NCBI GenBank assembly: GCA_036568605.1
Contig: DATCSE010000274.1
Coordinates: 1 to 27,971 of the forward strand
DNA: 27,971 nt
Direction: 5' to 3'
Source: DATCSE01 sp036568605
Lineage (GTDB): Bacteria; Pseudomonadota; Gammaproteobacteria; Burkholderiales; Burkholderiaceae_C
Shown here: in pieces, positions 23,201-27,971 of the stretch
Position numbering within the stretch: position 1 is the first letter of the stretch
Layout of the letters: each line of letters opens with the position of its first letter
Program-made: the position numbers and the translations under genes
The notes under the pieces: model-generated
Database searches by the model: none
Seen by the model: the letters and a program-made list of their open reading frames with translations, nothing else
Told to the model about the DNA's origin: nothing

Positions 23201-24238
23201 ATGAGCTTCGACCAACCCGCCTGGCTGTGCCTGCTGCCCCTCGCGCTGCTGCCGCTGTGGGCGCACGGCGCGGGCGCGCTGCCCAACGCGTGGGTCGCGC
23301 TGGCGCCGCGCGACCGCGCCTCCGATGTGCTCTCGTGGCTGCTGCGCGCGGCCGCGGTGCTCGCACTGGCCGCGATCGTCGTCGCGCTGGCCGGGCCGTA
23401 CCGGCCCGAGTACCAGGTCGACAAGGTCGGGCGCGGCGCCGAGATCGTGCTCGTGCTCGATCGCAGCCGCAGCATGGACCAGAGCTTCGGCGGCGGCCGC
23501 AACCCGGCCATGCGCGGCACGGGGCCCGAAGCGCTCGAGTACTACGCGAAGCTGCGCGCGAACGAAGCGCGCGAATCAAAGGGCATGGTCGCGCGGCGCG
23601 TGCTGTCGGAGTTCGCGGCGAAGCGGCCCGACGATCGCTTCGGCATGATCGTCTTCAGCACGCTGCCGCTGCGCCTGCTCGAGTTCACGCAGAAGAGCGA
23701 GGCGATCCAGGCCGCGATCAACGCCGGCAACATCGGGCGCGGCTTGTCCGAGACGAACATCGCGCTCGCGCTGGAATCGGCGCTGGGCTACTTCGAGAAC
23801 CGGCCGTACACCGGCTCGCGCATCATCCTGCTGGTCTCCGACGGCGGCGACCGCATCGACGCCGGTGCGCGCGAGCAGATCGCGCAACGGGTACGCAAGA
23901 CGCGCGCGGCGATCTACTGGATCTACATCCGCTCGGCACGCAGCCCCGGGCTGCTGCCCGACCAGGATGACCCGCCGGCCGAGGCCGAGACGGTACCGGA
24001 GTACTTCCTGCATCGCTACTTCCTGTCGCTGGGCACCGCGTACCGCGCCTACGAAGCCGGCACGCCGGATGCGCTGGAGAAGGCGATCGCCGACGTCGAT
24101 CGGCTGGAGAACCTGCCGATCACGTACCAGGACACGATCCCGCGCCGCGAGCTCGCGCCGTACGCCGATGCGCTGGCGCTGGCCGCGGTGCTGCTGCTGC
24201 TGGGCGAGAGCCTGCTGGAGGTGCGCCGATGGTCGTGA
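23201..24238 (+). CDS. mxaC: MxaC, vWA-domain membrane protein for methanol dehydrogenase maturation
   Basis: A 345-residue protein with two N-terminal membrane spans (CLLPLALLPLWAHGAG; LLRAAAVLALAAIVVALAG), a von Willebrand factor A domain from about residue 83 and a C-terminal span (ALALAAVLLLLGESLLEV). The metal-ion-dependent adhesion site is complete: DRSRSM (D-x-S-x-S), a later Thr in GLSETNIALAL, and Asp in LLVSDGGDR. This BatA-like layout and the position after mxaA identify MxaC. The vWA domain should face the periplasm and act with MxaR/MxaS in metal loading of the dehydrogenase. ATG 23201 is the natural start; it comes directly after the repeat element, with no good ribosome site, so translation may suffer from the insertion. 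The stop overlaps mxaK by 10 bases. Confidence 0.9.
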   Translation: MSFDQPAWLCLLPLALLPLWAHGAGALPNAWVALAPRDRASDVLSWLLRAAAVLALAAIVVALAGPYRPEYQVDKVGRGAEIVLVLDRSRSMDQSFGGGRNPAMRGTGPEALEYYAKLRANEARESKGMVARRVLSEFAAKRPDDRFGMIVFSTLPLRLLEFTQKSEAIQAAINAGNIGRGLSETNIALALESALGYFENRPYTGSRIILLVSDGGDRIDAGAREQIAQRVRKTRAAIYWIYIRSARSPGLLPDQDDPPAEAETVPEYFLHRYFLSLGTAYRAYEAGTPDALEKAIADVDRLENLPITYQDTIPRRELAPYADALALAAVLLLLGESLLEVRRWS

Positions 24239-24774
24239 GCTCGCGTCGCGTCACGCGCGCCGCGCTGGCGCTGCTCGTGGGGGTGCTGCTGGCCGCGTCG
24301 TTCGACGGCTGGCAGCTGGTGCGCACGCAGCGCACCAACGCCGCGATCCTCTCGGGCGAGGCGATCCCCGAGACGCCGGGCCAGCCTCCCGAAGTGCGCT
24401 TCGCGCAGGCCTACGTCCAGGCGGCGAGCGCGCCGCACGATGCCGCGCTGAACCGCTACCGGGCACTGCAGACCGACCCGATCGTCGGCGCCGCGGCCCG
24501 CTACAACAGCGCGAACCTGCTGGTGCGCCAGGCGATCCGGGTGCGTGCCAGCGCGCAGCCGGGCCAGGCGATCGCGCTGCTCGAGCTCGCGAAGGAGTAC
24601 TACCGCGACGTGTTGCGCGACGACCCGGCGCAATGGGACGCGCGCTACAACCTCGAGCGCGCGCAGCGCCTGCTGCCCGATCCCGACGAACGCGAGGACG
24701 CGCCGGGCGGCGTACCGGAGAACCGTGAGCGCGCCGCGACGACGATGCGCGGCTATTCGCCGGGGTTGCCATGA
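24229..24774 (+). CDS. mxaK: MxaK, methanol dehydrogenase maturation protein
   Basis: A 181-residue protein with one N-terminal membrane anchor (RRVTRAALALLVGVLLAASFDGW, about 6-27) and a periplasmic helical domain that looks TPR-like (DAALNRYRALQTDPIVGAAARYNSANLLVRQAI; AIALLELAKEYYRDVLRDDPAQWDARYNLERAQRLLP). MxaK is known only from mutants affected in calcium insertion into methanol dehydrogenase; its mechanism is not known. It starts within the mxaC end and its stop overlaps mxaL by four bases, so the three are translated together. Confidence 0.87.
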   Translation: MVVSSRRVTRAALALLVGVLLAASFDGWQLVRTQRTNAAILSGEAIPETPGQPPEVRFAQAYVQAASAPHDAALNRYRALQTDPIVGAAARYNSANLLVRQAIRVRASAQPGQAIALLELAKEYYRDVLRDDPAQWDARYNLERAQRLLPDPDEREDAPGGVPENRERAATTMRGYSPGLP

Positions 24775-25868
24775 GCGGTGCCGCGCGTCTGCTCGGCCTC
24801 TTGGCGCGGCGGCTCGCCGCAAGCTGGCGCGAGCATGCCGATCGCGCGTTGCTCGGCGGCGCGGCGCTCGCGCTGGTCGTGTGTCTGCTGGGCCCCGGCT
24901 GGCCGGCCGAGCGCGCGCGCTTCGACCACGTGATCGTGCTCGACATCACGCAGAGCATGGACGTGCAGGACCAGTTGCTGGACGGCGATCCGGTCTCGCG
25001 TCTCGTCTATGCGAAGCAGGCGCTGCGCGAGGCGCTTCGGCAGCTGCCGTGCGGCTCGCGGATCGGCTGGGGCGTGTTCACCGAGTACCGCTCGTTCCTG
25101 CTGTTCGAGCCGATCGAGGTCTGCGCGAACCTCGCCGAGCTGCGCGCGACGCTCGCGAACATCGACGGCCGCATGGCCTGGAACGGCAACAGCGAGATCG
25201 CCAAGGGCCTGCACAGCGGCTTCGTGATTGCACGGGCGCTGCCGGGCAGCCCGTCGCTGGTGTTCATCACCGATGGGCAGGAGGCGCCGCCGCTGAGCCC
25301 GTCGCATCGGCCGTCGTTCGACGACAAGCCGGGCGCGGTGAGCGGGCTGATCGTCGGCGTCGGCGGTTCGGTGCCGTCGCCGATTCCGAAGCGCGATCCG
25401 TCCGGGCGGCCGCTGGGCTTCTGGCGCGCCGACGAGGTTGCGCAGACCGACCCGTACAGCCGCGGCCGCGGAACCAGCGTCGAGGGCGAGCGCATGGTCG
25501 ACGAGGGGGCCGCGGCGGCCGTGCCCGCGCTGGGCGCCACCCCGGGTGCGGAGCATCTGTCGGCGCTGCGCGAGCCGTACCTGCGATTGCTCGCGCGCGA
25601 GCGTGGGCTCAACTTTCTGCGGCTCGACGGCGCGCAGGCCCTGGGGGACGCGCTGACCGCGCCTGCGCTGGCCAAGCCCACGCCGGTACGCGCCGATGGC
25701 CGCGCGCTGTTTGACGCGATCGCGCTCGGGCTGCTGCTGTGGCGTTACGCGCGGCTCTCGTGGGGTCGCCGGTTGCGCTCACGCTGGTACGACTTCATCG
25801 GGCATTGGCCCGACTATTCCGCGCCGCATCGGCGCATCCCATCAACACAAGGAGACTCAGATGGCTGA
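24771..25868 (+). CDS. mxaL: MxaL, vWA-domain protein for methanol dehydrogenase maturation
   Basis: A 365-residue protein with an N-terminal membrane span (ALLGGAALALVVCLLGPGW, about 27-45) and a vWA domain with metal site DITQSM (D-x-T-x-S), the matching GNSEIAKGL block and VFITDGQEAPP. A second hydrophobic stretch (LFDAIALGLLLWRYARLSW) lies near the C-terminus. It completes the R-S-A-C-K-L set, in which two vWA proteins (MxaC and MxaL) are membrane-bound and a third, MxaS, is soluble. The last 8 bases overlap the next gene, and that gene's AAGGAG site lies inside mxaL. Confidence 0.9.
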   Translation: MSGAARLLGLLARRLAASWREHADRALLGGAALALVVCLLGPGWPAERARFDHVIVLDITQSMDVQDQLLDGDPVSRLVYAKQALREALRQLPCGSRIGWGVFTEYRSFLLFEPIEVCANLAELRATLANIDGRMAWNGNSEIAKGLHSGFVIARALPGSPSLVFITDGQEAPPLSPSHRPSFDDKPGAVSGLIVGVGGSVPSPIPKRDPSGRPLGFWRADEVAQTDPYSRGRGTSVEGERMVDEGAAAAVPALGATPGAEHLSALREPYLRLLARERGLNFLRLDGAQALGDALTAPALAKPTPVRADGRALFDAIALGLLLWRYARLSWGRRLRSRWYDFIGHWPDYSAPHRRIPSTQGDSDG

Positions 25869-26169
25869 ACTGATCGCGCTGTACAAGAAGCCCGCGGACG
25901 CCGCGGCATTCGACAAGTACTACGCCTCGACGCACGTGCCGCTGGCGAAGACGGTGCCGGGACTGCGGCGTTACGAGATCAGCACCGGTCCGGTGGTCGC
26001 GGGGCAGGGCGAGTCGCCGTACCACCTGGTCGCGATCCTGACCTTCGATTCGCTCGCGGCCATCCAGGCGGGCCTCGCCTCGCCCGAAGGGAAGGCGACC
26101 GCGGCCGACCTCGGCAACTTCGCGCAGGCCGGTGTCGAGCTGCTGATGTTCGATACGAAGCTGGTCTGA
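25861..26169 (+). CDS. EthD-like small protein
   Basis: A 102-residue protein of the EthD type (dimeric alpha-beta barrel fold): MAELIALYKKPADAAAFDKYYASTHVPLAKTVPGL, where YASTHVPLA is the family's conserved His-containing block, and YHLVAILTFDSLAAIQAGLASPEG near the middle. EthD proteins accompany various oxidation pathways and few have a known reaction. It has a strong AAGGAG site (25849-25854) and overlaps mxaL by 8 bases, so it belongs to the mxa transcript. I know of no fixed role for an EthD protein in methanol dehydrogenase maturation; it may be a later addition to the operon. It ends 37 bases before the convergent cbbR stop. Confidence 0.85.
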   Translation: MAELIALYKKPADAAAFDKYYASTHVPLAKTVPGLRRYEISTGPVVAGQGESPYHLVAILTFDSLAAIQAGLASPEGKATAADLGNFAQAGVELLMFDTKLV

Positions 26170-26176
26170 CGAGATC

Positions 26177-26194
26177 GCGCGCGAGGTCGCGCGC
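26177..26194. repeat. perfect inverted repeat between convergent genes
   Basis: GCGCGCGA (26177-26184) and TCGCGCGC (26187-26194) form an 8-base inverted repeat around GG between the convergent EthD-like and cbbR genes. It could stop or stabilise both transcripts, but no T run follows on either strand and a two-base loop would open the stem. Confidence 0.35.
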
Positions 26195-26206
26195 AAGATC
26201 GCACGC

Positions 26207-27187
26207 TCAGGGGCGGGCGCGAGCCGGCTTGCGCCGCTTGGCGGCTGCGGCTCGCGACGGCTTCTGTCCCAGCTGCCGATGGATTTCCGCCTGGCCCTTC
26301 TCGCACAGGAATTCCTCGAATGCGAGCGCGACCTGCGGCAGCGAGCGCGACGACAGGTGCATCACGTACCAGTCGCGCACGATCGGGTTGTTCGCCACCG
26401 GCAGCAACGCGAGCAGGCCGGCGTCCAGCTCGAGCACGCAGGTGTGCATCGACAGGAACGCGACGCCGAAGCCGGCCGCGCACATGCGCTTGATTGCCTC
26501 GTTGCTCGACAGCTCGGAGCCTATGCGCAGCGGCAGGCCCTGCTCCTTGAAGACGCGCTCGACCGTGGTGCGCGTGCCGGAGCCGCGCTCGCGCACCAGG
26601 ATGCGGGTCTCGGCGATGTCCGCCAGCGACAGGTGGGGCTTGCTCATCAGCGGGTCGCTGGGCGCGGCGAGGAACGCCATCGGGTGGCGCGCGAACGCGC
26701 GCGAGTCGGTCTTCAGCTCGGTGGGCGGACGGCCCATGATCGCGAGGTCGATCTCCTGGCCGGCGAGCATGCGCACGATCTCGTCGCGGTTGCTGACCTG
26801 CAGCTTGATCTTGACCTTCGGGTGGTCGTTGATGAACGACACCAGCAGCGGCGGCAGCAGGTACTCGGCCGTCGTCACCGTGCCGACGCGCAGCGTGCCG
26901 GTGAACACGCCCTGCAGCGTGGCCATCTCCTCGCCGGCTTCGCGCCACAGGTCGAGGATGCGGCTCGCGTAGCCGGCCAGCAGCTCGCCGGCCTCGGTGA
27001 GCCGCGCGCCGCGGCCGGTGCGCTGCAGCAGCGGCGTGCCGGCCGACTCCTCGAGTGCGGCGATCTGGATCGACACCGCGGGCTGCGTCAGGTGCAGCTC
27101 GTCGGCCGCGAGCGAGACGCTGCCCAGCCGGGCGAAGGCATGGAAGGCGATCAGCTGGCGAAAGGTCGCGGTGCGTGTGAGCGGCAT
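26207..27187 (-). CDS. cbbR: CbbR, LysR-type regulator of the Calvin cycle operon
   Basis: A 326-residue LysR-type regulator. The N-terminal helix-turn-helix (TFRQLIAFHAFARLGSVSLAADELHLTQPAVSIQIAALEE, about 8-48) is that of CbbR, as is the effector domain start GTLRVGTVTTAEYLLPPLLVSFINDHPKVKIKLQVSNR. The C-terminus carries a basic tail (AAAAKRRKPARARP). CbbR activates cbb genes in response to the redox and metabolite state when CO2 is fixed. It is divergent from cbbL, with an AT-rich intergenic segment between them, the usual arrangement for CbbR and form IC RuBisCO operons. Confidence 0.95.
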   Translation of the reverse strand: MPLTRTATFRQLIAFHAFARLGSVSLAADELHLTQPAVSIQIAALEESAGTPLLQRTGRGARLTEAGELLAGYASRILDLWREAGEEMATLQGVFTGTLRVGTVTTAEYLLPPLLVSFINDHPKVKIKLQVSNRDEIVRMLAGQEIDLAIMGRPPTELKTDSRAFARHPMAFLAAPSDPLMSKPHLSLADIAETRILVRERGSGTRTTVERVFKEQGLPLRIGSELSSNEAIKRMCAAGFGVAFLSMHTCVLELDAGLLALLPVANNPIVRDWYVMHLSSRSLPQVALAFEEFLCEKGQAEIHRQLGQKPSRAAAAKRRKPARARP

Positions 27188-27310
27188 GGTTTCATATTAG
27201 TCGATTCAAATGTGAGACCGAATAGTTTTTATTATTCCAAATCGGTCTGGTTGCCTACATTGCGGTCATGGCAGCGTCACGTCGACGCGCGACAGCAGCA
27301 GGGGATCCCG
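27188..27310. promoter_or_regulatory. cbbR-cbbL intergenic control region
   Basis: This 123-base gap has a markedly AT-rich core (27191-27241) against a GC-rich background. It includes an inverted repeat, AGACCGA (27215-27221) and TCGGTCT (27242-27248), and a smaller GAATA/TATTC dyad (27220-27224, 27233-27237). LysR proteins bind such dyads, so this is the probable CbbR operator. A possible rightward promoter is TTCAAA (27205) with TATTAT (27230), though the spacing of 19 is long. An AGGGG ribosome site (27300-27304) precedes cbbL. Confidence 0.65.
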
Positions 27311-27971
27311 ATGGGCAACATGACCGAGGTCGTCCAAATCACCGACGCGAAGAAGCGTTACTCCGCGGGCGTGCTCAAGTACGCGCAGATGGGCTACTGG
27401 GACGCCGACTACGAGCCGAAGGCGACCGACATCCTCGCGCTGTTCCGCATCACGCCGCAGGAAGGCGTGGACGCGATCGAGGCGGCCGCGGCGGTCGCCG
27501 GCGAGTCGAGCACCGCGACCTGGACCGTGGTCTGGACCGACCGCCTGACCGCCTGCGACATGTACCGCGCGAAGGCCTACCGGGTCGAGCCGGTGCCCGG
27601 CAACCCGGGACAGTTCTTCTGCTACGTGGCCTACGACCTCTCGCTGTTCGAGGAAGGCTCGATCACCAACGTGGCCGCGTCCATCATCGGCAACGTCTTC
27701 AGCTTCAAGCCGCTGAGGGCGGCGCGGCTCGAGGACATGCAGTTCCCGGTGTCGTACGTGAAGACCTTCGCGGGGCCGCCGACCGGCATCGTGGTCGAGC
27801 GCGAGCGGCTCGACAAGTTCGGCCGTCCGCTGCTGGGCGCGACGACCAAGCCCAAGCTGGGCCTCTCGGGCCGCAACTACGGACGCGTCGTCTACGAAGG
27901 CCTGCGTGGCGGCCTGGACTTCATGAAGGACGACGAGAACATCAACTCGCAGCCGTTCATGCACTGGCGGG
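27311..27971 (+). CDS. cbbL: RuBisCO large subunit, red-type form I (IC-like), truncated by window end
   Basis: The first 220 codons of ribulose-1,5-bisphosphate carboxylase large subunit, which fixes CO2 onto RuBP in the Calvin cycle. The N-terminal domain (YSAGVLKYAQMGYWDADYEP, TATWTVVWTDRLT) and the start of the barrel are visible: TTKPKLGLS carries the catalytic Lys, and GGLDFMKDDENIN carries the Lys that is carbamylated to bind Mg. The wording of these blocks matches the red-type form I of proteobacteria. ATG 27311 has an AGGGG site 6 bases upstream; a second ATG at 27320 is less likely. cbbS and further cbb genes should follow to the right of the window. Confidence 0.97.
   Translation, partial: MGNMTEVVQITDAKKRYSAGVLKYAQMGYWDADYEPKATDILALFRITPQEGVDAIEAAAAVAGESSTATWTVVWTDRLTACDMYRAKAYRVEPVPGNPGQFFCYVAYDLSLFEEGSITNVAASIIGNVFSFKPLRAARLEDMQFPVSYVKTFAGPPTGIVVERERLDKFGRPLLGATTKPKLGLSGRNYGRVVYEGLRGGLDFMKDDENINSQPFMHWR

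Noticed and set aside
23031..23204. 57-codon frame starting at the ATGA overlap with mxaA and running through the repeat element
   Set aside because: The product is Ser/Pro/Arg-rich and comes entirely from translating the repeats. It is more likely the remnant of an old start codon than a gene.

Overview
The window reads as a high-GC proteobacterial chromosome segment, most like a Burkholderiales-type betaproteobacterium. That placement is inferred from gene content and codon use, not from a marker gene. The gene set points to a facultative methylotroph able to fix CO2: a lanthanide-type PQQ methanol dehydrogenase system (xox), the mxa maturation genes, and a red-type (form IC-like) RuBisCO large subunit beside cbbR.

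Layout. (1) 1-6320, minus strand: a xox cluster read xoxF, xoxG (cytochrome c), xoxJ (periplasmic binding protein), two uncharacterised exported proteins, a zinc metallo-beta-lactamase-fold hydrolase, a SoxYZ-like carrier, and the start of another exported protein cut by the window edge. (2) 6321-6727: divergent control region. (3) 6728-13110, plus strand: a tightly coupled chain with the ABC ATPase, YVTN beta-propeller, binding protein and ABC-2 permease of the PQQ-dependent alcohol dehydrogenase-associated ABC system, then a TctC/Bug-type binding protein, a sensor kinase and a LuxR-type response regulator. (4) 13300-15757, plus: a tandem DUF4242 (SCO4226-like) protein that runs without a stop into an exported protein of unknown function, a single-domain DUF4242 protein, and an MddA-like methyltransferase. 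(5) 15845-17626, plus: a winged-helix regulator with a helical repeat domain. (6) 17706-19970, minus: a TonB-dependent receptor. (7) 20189-26169, plus: mxaR-S-A-C-K-L and a small EthD-like protein. (8) 26207-27187, minus: cbbR; 27311 to the window end, plus: cbbL, truncated.

How it fits together: XoxF would oxidise methanol in the periplasm and pass electrons to XoxG, with XoxJ as partner. The hydrolase, SoxYZ-like carrier and PQQ-associated ABC genes are the usual but poorly understood companions of periplasmic PQQ alcohol dehydrogenases. MxaRSACKL proteins are known for metal insertion into the calcium enzyme MxaFI, yet no mxaF, mxaI, mxaJ or mxaG lies in this window. CO2 formed from C1 oxidation could be assimilated through the Calvin cycle under CbbR.

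The points most worth a second look are the mxa maturation operon without its enzyme, a palindromic repeat element apparently inserted exactly at the mxaA/mxaC junction, the stop-less join between a DUF4242 protein and a secreted protein, the uncharacterised exported proteins of the xox operon, an intrinsic terminator separating xoxF from xoxG, and a TonB receptor divergent from mxaR. No tRNA, rRNA, CRISPR array or transposase gene was seen.
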